From: Hemerocallis citrina
Taxonomy: Eukaryota > Streptophyta > Magnoliopsida > Asparagales > Asphodelaceae
Direction: 5' to 3'
DNA: 64,000 nucleotides
Assembly (NCBI GenBank): GCA_017893485.1
Contig: CM030360.1
Span: 7,558,870 to 7,622,869, forward strand
Notes under the pieces: model-generated
Seen by the model: the letters and a program-made list of their open reading frames with translations, nothing else
What the model was told of the DNA's origin: nothing
The model's database searches: none
Position numbers and translations under genes: made by a program
Shown: piece after piece, positions 1-10,226 of the stretch
How the letters are laid out: the number at the start of each line of letters is the position of its first letter
Numbering within the stretch: position 1 is the first letter of the stretch

Positions 1-1522
1 GGCAGCCCGCCACCTTCTCTCCTTCACATAATTCTCTACCCCCTTCTCCACCCCTATCAGACTCATCGCCCTACCGCCGGAGGAGCTCAGAGACGGGCCA
101 ATGTTCCTTGCTAACACAATTGCATCCTCTAAAGCACAACATCCGCCTTGGCCGAGGTCTGGGGTCATAGGATGCATTGCGTCGCCAGCCACCGTGACAG
201 TACCTTTATTATTAGGCCCCATGATCACAGCCCATGGGCTTCGCAACATAAGAGGAGCCCATGACAACGATGAAGGATCGGAGTTTCGGACAACCTCAAG
301 GTATTCTGTAGGGAATTCCTTGGCTAGGTTGTCTGTCACTTCTCTTAGTATTAGTGAAGGGTCCCTCCAAAACTCATTTGCCATGTCTTTCTCTGTGTAA
401 AAAAAACAAAAAACAGTAAGGTAACGTTGTTTTTTTTTTTCTTCATATGAAGTGTGAGAGAGATTTACCTCTCGGTGTAGAGGAATTGATCATGAACCAA
501 TAGATCTCGTAGTCGTTGAGAGCAGCAAACCCAGCCCTTTTATCCTGCGAGACGAACTGGTGAGCTCCGCTTTTAAATCCATGAGGTTTGTCGTAAAGGG
601 CCAGTCCTCGCACAGCTGATCGGCCTGAATCAATAGGAGCTGCAAGTCCTAGCCATTGAGCCACCACAGAGTGCACTCCGTCGCATCCAATCAATACCTT
701 TACATGTACAATTAAGAGAGTGAAATTAATTGAACTGATAACATATATATATATGTAGTATGTGTGTCTTAATTCTTATAGGTACCTTTGCTCTGATAAT
801 TGTTCCGTCGTCTAGATGCAGATCAGTAACAGTCGACGAATCATTCAAGACAACACTCTTGATGGATGATAATTTCGAAGAAAAGCGAATGGTATCAGGC
901 TTCAGTTCTTCAGCCAGTGCTTCTAATAATGCCTTTCTGTGCACCGCTCGCAGTGCAGTCTCTTTCTGAATCCCTTCCCCTTCCCCTTCCCTTTTTGTGA
1001 TCAAATTCAATTACAAGTTATTACTAGTAATTTGGAAAACAAAAGGTAGAGCTTGTGTTTCATTGACTCATGATCAGAATAGCAAGCAGCAGAAACGCCG
1101 AACAAGAAATACCTGTTTTGGCCGAAACTCAGCGGAATCTTCTCCCCTGTATCAAGATTCGTCACCCTGCCTCTGGAATCAATCATAAATATAATAATAA
1201 AAATGAGAAGGACTTACCAAAATCCTGCTACCTAATAAAACAGTATGAAAATTTTCATCATTAAAAGAAACAAACAAAGAAAGAATTATCTTCTGACGTT
1301 TGCAAGGCAGGGTATACTGAGGTGAGCTTGTGGGCAACCCCAAGTGCATCAAGAGCGCGCCACCCGTTGGGTGCAATACCAATGGCGGTGCCAGTGGTTC
1401 GCAGTTCCTCTGCTCTTTCGAGCACTACCAGGCTTTCTACTCCTTGCTTCTTCAGTGCCTAAAGCAATGGCCAATCCTGCTATTCCTGCTCCCACAATCA
1501 CTACATCTTGCTCCTCCATCAT
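1..1522 (-). pseudogene. FAD-dependent monooxygenase (MO1/CTF2-like), partial, frameshifted
   Basis: Flavin-dependent aromatic-ring-type monooxygenase related to plant MO1/CTF2 proteins; its substrate cannot be told from sequence. Five exons join in phase: 1522-1298, 1172-1113, 990-786, 697-469 and 392 to the left edge. Exon 1 encodes the FAD-binding VVIVGAGIAGLA loop and, after a shift, LRTTGTAIGIAPNGWRALD. Exon 3 carries RKALLEALAEELKPDTIRF, exon 4 IGCDGVHSVVAQWLG, and exon 5 the second FAD motif GDAMHPMTPDLGQGGCCALE. All five exon junctions use GT-AG and restore the frame (for example g|ag gives Glu between exons 4 and 5). An extra base near 1441-1445 moves exon 1 out of frame about 30 codons after the start, so this copy cannot make full-length protein unless the base is a sequencing error. 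The C-terminus lies off the window. Two ATGs in tandem (1522 and 1519) are possible starts. Confidence 0.82.
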
Positions 1523-1938
1523 TATGTTTTTCTGAGTTCTGCTCGTAATTGCTTGAGCTTGATTGCTGGCTTTTCGCCTTCATTTATAGTTGAGTGATCT
1601 TCTAGCTAGCAATTAGTAAACGTTGACGATGGCTCGAGAAGGGCATCACGTTTTTTGACGGAGATTACGTGCGTGGAATTTGGTTTAGTCTTTTAGATGA
1701 CTTACCCAAGGCAAGATTGTCAACAACAAATACAATTATCTTCATTGTTATAATAAGAGAATTGGAATTATCGGGAAGTCAATAATATCATAGATTTTTC
1801 TGGGTCATCCATCATCGGAAACTGTCAAAATGCCGAACAGAAAGAGAGGAAGGTGGGCTCCACCAAAGTGGGATGGCGTAAGCCATGAGATGTATGGATC
1901 ACGTGCGGTGTGCGGATGGCATGTCGGGACTCATCCTG
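1523..1938. other. Monooxygenase upstream region
   Basis: About 420 bp between the monooxygenase start codon and the MULE target duplication. I see no ORF with family similarity. This would hold the native promoter of the minus-strand gene. The MULE insertion displaces anything further upstream by 7.4 kb. Confidence 0.5.
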
Positions 1939-1947
1939 GAAACCTCG
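1939..1947. repeat. MULE target-site duplication, left copy
   Basis: GAAACCTCG, identical to 9319-9327 and directly abutting the terminal inverted repeat. Confidence 0.93.
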
Positions 1948-2210
1948 GAATTTTTTCCCAAAACGACCTTTTTTTTGTAAAGTTTTTCCAAAACTGTCCT
2001 ACTTTTTTTTTTCCAAATTGCCCCACTCGGTCTTTGAAAGACCGAGTCTGGTTAAAACAAGGTCGGTCTTTCAAAGACCGAGTCTTGCTCTTTGATTTTT
2101 CAAAGTGCAAGACTCGGTCTTTGAAAGACCGATCTTATTTTAACCAGACTCGAGTCTTGAACTTTGGCGTTTTTAATTGCGCAGATCCCCTTTCTTCTTC
2201 TTCTAGAATT
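1948..2210 (+). repeat. MULE left terminal inverted repeat
   Basis: About 263 bp, matching the inverse of 9129-9318 through the inner mark GCGCAGATCCCCTTTCTTC. It contains three copies of the palindrome CGGTCTTTSAAAGACCG (near 2030, 2062 and 2112), while the right repeat has two. The left copy has about 65 extra bp, apparently one additional palindrome-containing segment. Confidence 0.88.
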
Positions 2211-3064
2211 ATTCGAAATTTTTATTTTCTTCTTCTCTCTGTCCTTCAACGAACCCATCGCTCTCGCCAATTTTGTGGTCGATTACGCCTTTAATCGATC
2301 GATATACTCCCCAAAACCAATTAATCTCTAATCCATTTTCGATTTTCCCCAATCCTATTCCCCAAATTTGATTATTTCTTAAAACCCTAAATCCTGAATA
2401 CCCAATTTCGTAAACCTAGTTTAATTTCGTCTTCGTCTTTGGAAGATCTTGGTTGAAGGATCTTGCTATTCTCTACCTTGTCAGTAGCTCGCTTCGGAAT
2501 CTCCTACTTGAAAGGTATATTTCTTAAGCTTTTGCTATTGTTGATGTTATTGTGAAGTTGATGAGTTGAATTTGACTTATTGTTGACAATGTAGAGTAGC
2601 TATTGTTGTTATTTTTAGTTTTAATTTTGTTGAAAAAGAAAGAGTTGAAAGAGTTGAAGTTGTTGCTATCAACGGCATTGTTATATAGTATTTGTTGAAT
2701 TCTATATAGATTTTTGCTAAAATTAAGAAAGTGTTAGAAATTTTAGAATTTTTTGAAGTTGAATTTGTTATATAGAATTCTATATAGAATTTTGCTAAGA
2801 AAGAGTTAAAATTCTCTAATTTGCTAATTTTAGAGAATCAACGACATTGTTATATAGAATTTGTTGTTGTGGAGATGTTTCGAGATTGTTGTTGTTTTTG
2901 TTGTTGAGATGTTGTGGTTGTGGATAAGTTTCGAGATTTTTGATGTTGTTGTTGTTGAGATGTTGTGGTTGTGAAGATGTTTCGAGATTGTTGTTTTTTA
3001 TATCTAGGTTATGTGTAGTTAATAACATTTTTGTTGAAGTTGTAGGATTTGGAGTCTATTGTCA
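2211..3064 (+). other. Leader of the PMD gene inside the MULE
   Basis: An AT-rich leader before the PMD start codon, with a possible donor near 2513 (GAAAGGTATAT) and an acceptor-like stretch before 3050. At about 2862-3000 there is a degenerate GT-rich tandem repeat (GTTGTTGAGATGTTGTGG type) that recurs in variant form downstream of the gene. No coding similarity seen. Confidence 0.5.
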
Positions 3065-5259
3065 ATGGTACGCACAAGGGGTAACATGAAGGTAGGAGAA
3101 AGTAGTAGAGGTACACGTGATGGACCACGTACTCGCGGTGGACGTGTTCGTGGTCGTGGTCGTGCTCGTACCGAGGGTACTAATGTAAGTAATTAATTGT
3201 TGATTGTAATAGAATTATATTTCATTTCGGTCTATTGATGTAAATGTTATTGTTATGTAGGTTGAAGTCAATCCAAATGAGGCGGGCACCTCTTCTTCAG
3301 TCCCTTCGTCATCATATGTCCCTTCTGGAGGGCCAGGACCCCTCGACCCTTCACTCCTCACTCTTCAGCCGTTGCATCGATCGCAGAATATTTGGAACAG
3401 TGAGGCTACAGAGTGCCGCTTTAGGACTGGTCATCCGCTACCTGTGCACCCACGTATACACGAGATACTAAGAGACTGTGGGTTCTACGGTATTGCCAGG
3501 ATGACATCCATCAAGTGCGATCGTCCTCTTTTGGAAGCACTGCTTGAAAGATGGAGGCCCGAGACACACTCATTTCACCTGCCAGTTGGGGAGATGACGG
3601 TCACTCTACAGGACGTTGCCATACTTACCAGGCTTCCAATCGATGGAGAGGCAGTCACAGGATCGATGGACTTCGACCCAGTGTATATAGTGGAGGAGTA
3701 CTTAGGGGTTGAAGTAGAAGCCGGTGCGATAAATGGGAAATTTATCCGTTTAAAGTGGTTGAAGGACACGTTTAAAAATAGATTGAATGACGGTTCAACT
3801 GCAGCGGAGGTGGAGTGCTATTGTAGGGCGTACATTCTCACGCTATTCGGCACCGTCTTGTTTCCAAATTCGACCGGAAATAACATCTCATTGATGTTCT
3901 TGCCCTTAATCGCCGATCTAGGTAGGGTCAGCCGTTATAGTTAGGGCAGTGTAGTACTTTCGTCACTGTATCGGAGTCTGTGTTTGTACAGTATAGGTTC
4001 GAACCAGATGAATGGGCCTCTGATTTTACTGCAGATATGGAGTTGGGAGCGGATTCACGTAGGTCGGCCCGTAGTACGGATCCAATCTCAACATTGGAGA
4101 GTGCTTCCATATGATATTGACATGCTACCTCCTATCGATGTGTACTGGACAGGCAAACTGACATGGACAGCCAATCACAACAGGTGCTTGACATACTACC
4201 GCAATGAGCTCGATAGGTTGGCAGTTGACTGTGTAGTGTGGTCCCCTTACACGGAGGAGCGACTGATTCGACTGCCGCCTATTTGCACGTACAGGCGTGA
4301 TTTGTGGCTCACGAAAGCACCGTTAATCAACTTTGGGGTTGTCGAGTTTTACTACCCCGATAGAGTGTTACGCCAGTTTGGTCTTCACCAAGGGATTCCA
4401 GTTACCGCACCATTCAATGCCGAGATGCACAACATCACAGGAATGGGCCGTACCCCCGGTCACAATTGGGCCGCTTGCTTCTTCGAATACGTTCAGAGAT
4501 GGAATGTTCACCGTTTCCAAGAAGTCATCGGTGACATTCCACCGTTTGACCTCTCGGTGCATAGGATATACATGGCTTGGTACGAGAGAGTCACTAGACG
4601 TTTCATTTCTCCAACGTTGCAGACTCTTGCTGGAGTTGCAGTCCCGATCCGTCGACCAGGGACCGAACCAGCAGATCAACATTCCGTTAAGTTGCCGATG
4701 TACCAACCAAAGGGATCCACTGTTCGGAATTTTGTAAGTTTTTTAAGTTTCGTTTTAAATTGTTAAAGTTTATATATAAATTTGTTTTCATATATGTATG
4801 TGTATTTCTAAGTAACCTAATCATTCAACTTTTCATGTTTCTCGGTTGGTCCAAACTTGGTCCCTTGCAAAGAAATGTGCACTTATGTTGAATAGCAACA
4901 TCACCGATCAGGTGAAAGATACCTTACGGGAGATGTTATCGTGTTGCCGTGCACAAGTTGATCTTGTGGGGGAGGGTGCAACATTAGATGCAATACTAAG
5001 GACCCCAACACATCGAACGAGCGGCTGTACTGGTATTCGACGAAAGAGAGTTGTTCAAAGGCCCCCACCTCAACCTCAAAGCGATTTAGAACACGAAGAA
5101 CAAGCAGGGCCTGAGATTGAAGAGGATGATATACAACGAGAAGTTGGGGGTGAGATTCAAGAAGAGGAGGACATCCTGTTGTCCGCACTAACACAAGCAA
5201 CTCCACAACGTGATAGACGACAACGAAGACCCACCAACTTCTACACACCTAACCCTTGA
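3065..5259 (+). pseudogene. Plant mobile domain (PMD/MAIN-like) protein gene of the MULE
   Basis: Plant mobile domain proteins occur as host MAIN/MAIL genes and as passengers in transposons; their molecular activity is unclear. Exon 1 (3065-3184) encodes a short Arg/Gly-rich RGGRVRGRGRAR tail and ends at GTAAGT. Exon 2 (3261-4733) holds the PMD core, including LLERWRPETHSFHLPVGEM, TLQDVAILTRLPIDG and, later, GPLILLQIWSWERI and HNWAACFFEYVQRW. Exon 3 (about 4846-5259) is acidic and ends RRQRRPTNFYTPNP; its acceptor is not clear. The frame stays open through exon 2 except for one TAG at 3942-3944, in RYS-stop-GSVVLS, where a single G-to-A change of TGG (Trp) explains it. The predicted length of about 670 residues is normal for transposon PMD proteins. 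It converges on the transposase gene. Confidence 0.88.
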
Positions 5260-5852
5260 CTTTTGATGTTATGTAGATGTTAGTTTGTTGTAATATTTTT
5301 TGAATTTGGTAGGTGTTGTAATATTTTTAGTTAGTTTGATTTTGTAGTTTTTTTTTTAAATGTTATTGTGTTTGTGAAGAAGTTATTAATATTGTTGATG
5401 TGGTTGTGAAGATGATATTAACAACATTGTTGATGTGGTTGAGATGTGGTTGTGAAGAAGATGTGGTTGTGAAGATGATGTGCTTGTGGTTGTGGAAGAA
5501 TGCAAAATTGGTTTGTGAGTTCAAATTTGTGTTGTGGAAAAGTTTGAGTTACTCAAGATGAAATTTGTGTTGTGCTTTTGGTTACTGAAGATGAAAAGTT
5601 TGAAAAGTTTGAGTTCAAATTTGTGTTGTGCTTTTGGTTATTGAAGATGAAAAGTTTGAAAAGTTTGAGTTCAAATTTGTGTTGTGCTTTTGGTTGAGTT
5701 CAAATCAGCTGTAGGTTAAAATAGATGATGTGGTTGTGGAAGTTGATGTGGTTGTGTAAGTTATAGAATGCAAAATTGAGAAGTTGATGTGGTTGAAGAA
5801 GAGTATATTTGTAAAGGGAGATGATTTGAAAGATGTTATATCTGGCTGTAGC
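5260..5852. other. GT-rich spacer after the PMD gene with ~57-bp tandem repeat
   Basis: Likely 3' UTR and spacer. The segment about 5545-5697 consists of roughly 2.5 copies of a ~57-bp unit containing GTGTTGTGCTTTTGGTTA and AAAAGTTTGAAAAGTTTGAG. The flanks are irregular GATGTGGTTGTG-type repeats. No coding content. Confidence 0.7.
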
Positions 5853-6396
5853 AAAAAATCAATCAGCATCAAGACTCGGTCTTTCAAAGACCGCTGTCAT
5901 TTTAACTAGACTCGGTCTTTGAGTCTTGTTGCTGATTGCAAAATTTGGCTATCAGACTTAAGACTCGGTCTTTCAAAGACCGAGTCTAGTTATATTTAGC
6001 TCGGTCTTTGAAAGACCGAGTCTGGAGTTCAACCTCTTCCAGAGACCAAGCAACTCTCTGGAAATGATTGAACATCACAGTCGGTCTTTCAAAGACCGAG
6101 CTAAATATAACTCTTCACTCAAAATGAAAAAAATTTCACAGATTGAAAGACCGAGTCTAGTTATATTTAGCTCGGTCTTTGAAAGACCGACTGTGATGTT
6201 CAATCATTTCCAGAGAGTCGCTTGGTCTCAGGAAGAGATTGAACTCAAGACTCGGTCTTTCAAAGACCGAGCTAAATATAACTAGACTCGGTCTTTCAAA
6301 GACCAAGTCTTAAGTCTGATAGCTAAATTTTGCAATCAGCAACTTAAAATGACAGCGGTCTTTGAAAGACCGAGTCTTGATGCTGATTGATTTTTT
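5853..6396. repeat. 544-bp inverted repeat (hairpin) between convergent MULE genes
   Basis: The left arm (about 5853-6112) and right arm (about 6159-6396) are imperfect inverse copies, starting AAATCAATCAGCATCAAGAC and ending GTCTTGATGCTGATTGATTT. A ~46-bp centre (6113-6158) separates them. The arms are themselves built from about ten full or half copies of the palindrome CGGTCTTTCAAAGACCG. Read-through from either convergent gene would give a long double-stranded RNA. There are no matching host-gene exons, so this does not look like a captured microRNA locus. Confidence 0.88.
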
Positions 6397-6602
6397 TTAA
6401 ACATTCAAGGCATTGTTATATATATAATTGAAACTTAATAAATCCAAAATACTCTGTTTGGACAATATTTAAACCTCAATCAATCATACATTTTTGACAA
6501 TTGAACACATCCAAACTAAGTGCTTAGTTCGATATAAATATTACAAACACACTAGAAAGCACATAACAATAGAAAGAACAATAGAAAGCACATAATCACA
6601 TT
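6397..6602. other. Transposase 3' flank
   Basis: About 200 bp of AT-rich sequence between the hairpin and the transposase stop codon, with a repeated AGAAAGCACATAA motif near 6553-6596. Probably the transposase 3' UTR. Confidence 0.45.
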
Positions 6603-8775
6603 TTAATTGTTTTGAGATGCTCTGTTAGTACAACGACGCTTGTTGTGTCTTTCCAACCCATAACTTGAACATTTCATTCTTGTACCCCTGCTAGAACTAT
6701 CTCTCACATCCATATCGTTGCGTATTCTCGTAGATTTAGGCCGGCCTTTCCGTGAACGTCGCAAACTAGCATCCGGTACGAGTCGTGGACCGTCGATAGT
6801 AGGCCAATATGCTTCGTCTAGAATAGGTATGAACACAGGAGCCCAAGTTTGTGCTAATGACGTGACAAGGTAAAATTTATCAACATAAGGCTTGTGATCG
6901 ATTGCACGATATGCACAGGCTGCTAATACATGAGAACAGGGAATATGATATAAATGAAACTTCATACATGTGCATGTTTTCGTGCCCAAATTCCTGGTGT
7001 GCAAATTCCCACCCTTCCGTTCTCCATTTACCATGCGTACACCCGTTTTCACGGAAAAAACTCTAGGCTGATGATGAAACATTGTAACCTCATGTTGATT
7101 TGCTCTTTCACGGCGACTATCAATCAAATCATGTACACTTTTAGCAAAAATCTTCCCTTCACATAAAAGCTTACTAGCTTCCTGTCGACGAGTAGTAAAG
7201 TAAGAGTTGAGACGTAAAAAGATCGTCTCAACAATCGCAGTTACTGGTAAACTACGGACTCCTTTCAATACTGAATTGAAGCATTCTGACAAGTTCGTAG
7301 TCATCATTCCATATCGTCGACCTTCATCTGCATAAAGTGCCCATTTCTCAACCGGCTTCTCTTTCAACCAATTAGTCGCCTCGACATTGACGGTTTCAAG
7401 TTCAGCGAGTTTGGCCATGAACTTTTTGGGTTGGTTTTGACAAGTTATAATTTTGGCCTTTTTCCGCAATGCCTTGCTACCAAATTTATTAAAAAAATTT
7501 GTGGCAAAATGACGCATACAATATCGAAGAAATGCATTCGGTTCATTTCAAGCTCCGTTTTGCAAATCCATAGCAGACAATATACCAGCATGACGATCCG
7601 AGATAACACACAACTCAGTGCGATCAGTGACATAATACCGGATGCAAGTCATAAACCATGTCAACGTATTTATACTCTCTCCATCAACCAATGCAAATGC
7701 AAACGGAAATAAGCAACCATTCGCATCCGGGGAAACAGCAATTAGCAAACAACCCTTGTACTTACCGTACAAGTGAGTTCCATCTACACTGATAACCGGT
7801 CTGCAAGACTTGAAACCTTCAATCGAAGGACCAAATGCCCAGAATACTCCCTTGAATGTTTCCTCGCTAGGACTAGACTCATATTTATCCCAGTGGACAA
7901 CGGTTCCTGGATTTGCTGCTTGAATTGCTGTTAGTAGAAAAGGCAACTTCGTGTATGCTTCTTCGAAGGTACCGAACAACCTCTCAATTGCCTTTTGTTT
8001 TGCTTTCCAAGCTTTCTTATATGAAATCTGATAATTATATTCTATTTTCACAAACTTTCCAAACTTCGTTAGAACTGTTGTTCGTAGGATTTACATTTGC
8101 TACATCATCATCTTCTTCTCCATCATCATTTTTTACACTTTCATCATCATCTGTTTCTTCCTCTTCTTCATCATCATCTAATAAGCTGTTGTTAACCACT
8201 GCATTTTGAAAGAGCTCAAATACACTGTCATTTGGAACATAGTCGGGAACTGGACTAGGTTGGGGTGACAACTCAACATCTGTAGAATCAGCGTTTCTTG
8301 TATTTCTGGAGGTGTTTTCTTGTGAGGACAGTGGATTTGGTTGTGATGGTTGAACGGGGTTAGACCTCATCTGCTGTGTAGGTACTACCCTTATGAAGCT
8401 TGAACTGGGAATATCATCTGCCTGAGCATTCAAATTTTGAATTTGCTGAATATATAACTCTAATGCAGACCAAGCACAATTAGGATCAAATGTCCTAGCA
8501 ATCAATGACTTTAGCGCATTATCAGTAGGTACGGGCACTATCATAAAATACTGACCATCTCCTCTACCTGCTGCATATCGAGCTAAAATTTTCACCTTCC
8601 ATTGATTCCTATCCCAATTAGTAACTTCATAAATTTTCTCAACTACTTCTGCAAGTGTAATGGTATGAGGTACCCAAACTATTTCCGGATCCAACACACT
8701 ATAGCAACTACCAATCTTTGGATCACGAATTATTTCACCACCAAAGTATAACCAAATAGGAATCTCAAGATCCAT
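6603..8775 (-). pseudogene. MURA-type MULE transposase, internally deleted
   Basis: DDE-type transposase of Mutator-like elements. The N-terminal part (8775-8035) begins MDLEIPIWLYFGGEI and ends in a Ser/Pro/Asn/acidic linker. The catalytic core (8051-7548) has YKKAWKAKQKAIERLFG, VISVDGTHLYGKYKG (first Asp) and ISDRHAGILSAM (second Asp). The C-terminal part (7547-6603) continues in the same frame with CMRHFATNFF, TTNLSECFNSVLKG and a SWIM zinc finger CTCMKFHLYHIPCSHVLAAC. It ends with a zinc knuckle in which the second Cys is Tyr (KCSSYGLERHNKRRC). Three defects are seen. The DNA-binding domain expected between linker and core is missing, with a frame change near 8040-8050. A TGA at 7550-7548 replaces Trp. 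The zinc knuckle is damaged. The family is secure; the protein is certainly not functional as read. Confidence 0.9.
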
Positions 8776-9128
8776 ACCTACGTATATTTATACGAATATG
8801 CGAGTTATTATCTAACCACAAACAAAATCTATAAAAAAAGATAGAAAATTAAAGGCCAATATTCATCATACCTTCACAAGCGTCAAGGATTGAGCCGTAG
8901 ATATTTGGGTAAAAGAGTTGAAGTTGCTATCATCTTCAAATTTAGCAAAAATCCAAAATAGGGATCTTTCAAAAGATGGGTTTAGGGTTTTTATAGTGGA
9001 GATGCTTAGAGGGTTAGGAAGAAATTGGTAAATATATTTAGAAAAAGATGAGATTTTGTGGGTAGGAGGTCGCCCTAGATTTATGAAGATGGGTTAGAGA
9101 AATAGAATAGGTTAAAGTAGAGAGAGAG
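8776..9128 (-). other. Transposase 5' leader
   Basis: About 350 bp between the transposase start codon and the right terminal repeat, AT-rich with several AGAGAGAGAAG stretches near 9100-9130. Expected to hold the transposase transcription start; no clear TATA box stands out. Confidence 0.4.
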
Positions 9129-9318
9129 AAGAAGAAGAAAGGGGATCTGCGCAATTAAAAACGCCAAAGTCTAAAACAAGATCGGTCTTTGAAAGACCGA
9201 CCTTGTTTTAACCAGACTCGGTCTTTCAAAGACCGAGTGGGGCGCTTTGGGAAATAAAAAAAAGTAGGGCGGTTTGGAAAAAACTTTACAAAAAATGGTC
9301 GTTTTTGGGAAAAAATTC
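9129..9318 (-). repeat. MULE right terminal inverted repeat
   Basis: About 190 bp, the inverse of the left repeat with one segment missing. It contains two palindrome copies (near 9182 and 9218). The transposase promoter is expected to lie in or just inside this repeat, because its coding region begins at 8775 reading leftward. Confidence 0.88.
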
Positions 9319-9327
9319 GAAACCTCG
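9319..9327. repeat. MULE target-site duplication, right copy
   Basis: GAAACCTCG, identical to 1939-1947. It fixes the right border of the element at 9318. Confidence 0.93.
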
Positions 9328-9409
9328 ACCATTCAAAATTCAAATAAAAAATACACTCGAATTTGATTAGTCAACTACGCGCATAGCTCCCCTTTTCACT
9401 TTAATTCTG
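9328..9409. other. Host flank between MULE and mini-Helitron
   Basis: Short AT-rich spacer with no recognised content. Before the MULE insertion it was contiguous with the monooxygenase upstream region. Confidence 0.4.
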
Positions 9410-9594
9410 CTAGTAGTTTACACGTGCGACACACGTTTTAATAAATATAATTTTTTAAAATAAAATTTAGAGGTAGTAATGATTTGAACCTAGGACCTCC
9501 TTTATAATAGTTATGCACGTGTGTTACACAGATTGGTAGATGGACAAAACATTTAAAATGACACTAAGGCCTTCTCCCATTATAATATTAGAGA
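9410..9594 (-). mobile_element. 185-bp non-autonomous mini-Helitron
   Basis: Read on the minus strand it begins TCTCTAATATTATAATGGG after an A and ends with a hairpin ACGTGTGTCGCACGT followed by GTAAACTACTAG. The 5' TC, 3' CTAG and subterminal hairpin are Helitron hallmarks. It is a close relative of 17397-17583. The base after CTAG is C rather than the usual T. Confidence 0.75.
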
Positions 9595-10222
9595 TTATTT
9601 ATTAAGAGCATCCACAGTCGTTTGTTATATTTGTCAATTTCTCATTTTATTGAGAAATGGGCTGCTGCAGTCGTTTGCTATTTTGCCATTTTTTTGGCAA
9701 AATAGCTATAGTTCGTTCTCATTTTTGAGAAACGAATTTGTCATTCTCAAATTATAAGAGACGTGACAAAATTTCTTGTCCCAAATTTTTTTTTTAATAA
9801 CGTCGAACGATACAACATGTATCGTCCAATTTTATTTTATTTTATTTTATTTTATTTTTTTATTTTATTTTTTGTTTTTTTAAGGAGGTCGGACGATACA
9901 ACATGTATCGTCCTTCCCCTTATTAATTTTTATCAATTTTTTAAAAAAATATCCTCAACGGGACATGTTGTCCCGTTTGATCACAAAAGTGATCGGACGG
10001 GACAACATGTCCCGTCCCATGGATTTTTATTTTATTTTATATTTTTTGTTCCAAAATTACCCTTCAACGTCTCTTTGGCTTAAAAAAAACTCAAAATGGT
10101 TATAATTTTACAACGGCTATATTGGATCAAAATCACTATAAATATTCCACGTTCATCATCAACAGAGTGTACAAAATTCACAAACAAATATATCAAACTA
10201 CTCTTCCAACTGAGAGCTTAGT
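9595..10222 (+). other. PIF-like upstream region with four inverted repeats
   Basis: It starts GAGCATCCACAGTCGTTTG at 9606, a sequence often found at plant PIF/Harbinger-type termini. Four short inverted repeats follow: about 9806-9826; 9891-9913 (arms GGACGATAC/GTATCGTCC, spacer AACAT); 9957-9977 (AACGGGACA/TGTCCCGTT); and 9995-10017 (GGACGGGAC/GTCCCGTCC, spacer AACAT). A small GATCAC-AAAA-GTGATC hairpin lies at 9979-9994. A (TTTTA)n run lies near 9830-9860. No coding sequence. Confidence 0.6.
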
Positions 10223-10226
10223 ATGA

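Larger units (their letters stand above)
1948..9318 (+). mobile_element. Mutator-like DNA transposon (MULE) carrying PMD and MURA genes
   Basis: A structurally complete element of 7371 bp. Its outermost bases are GAATTTTTTCCC at the left and the inverse GGGAAAAAATTC at the right. It is flanked by a perfect 9-bp direct repeat GAAACCTCG (1939-1947 and 9319-9327), the duplication size typical of Mutator elements. It has long terminal inverted repeats, a + strand plant-mobile-domain gene, a - strand MURA transposase, and a large inverted repeat between their convergent 3' ends. The layout parallels maize MuDR, where mudrA and mudrB are also convergent; here a PMD gene occupies the second-gene position. 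Both genes carry stops, so the copy is non-autonomous, though its ends and target duplication are intact. Confidence 0.93.

Noticed and set aside
5853..6396. The central hairpin as a microRNA gene
   Set aside because: The arms are far longer than a plant pre-microRNA core, consist of iterated palindromes, and match only the element itself.
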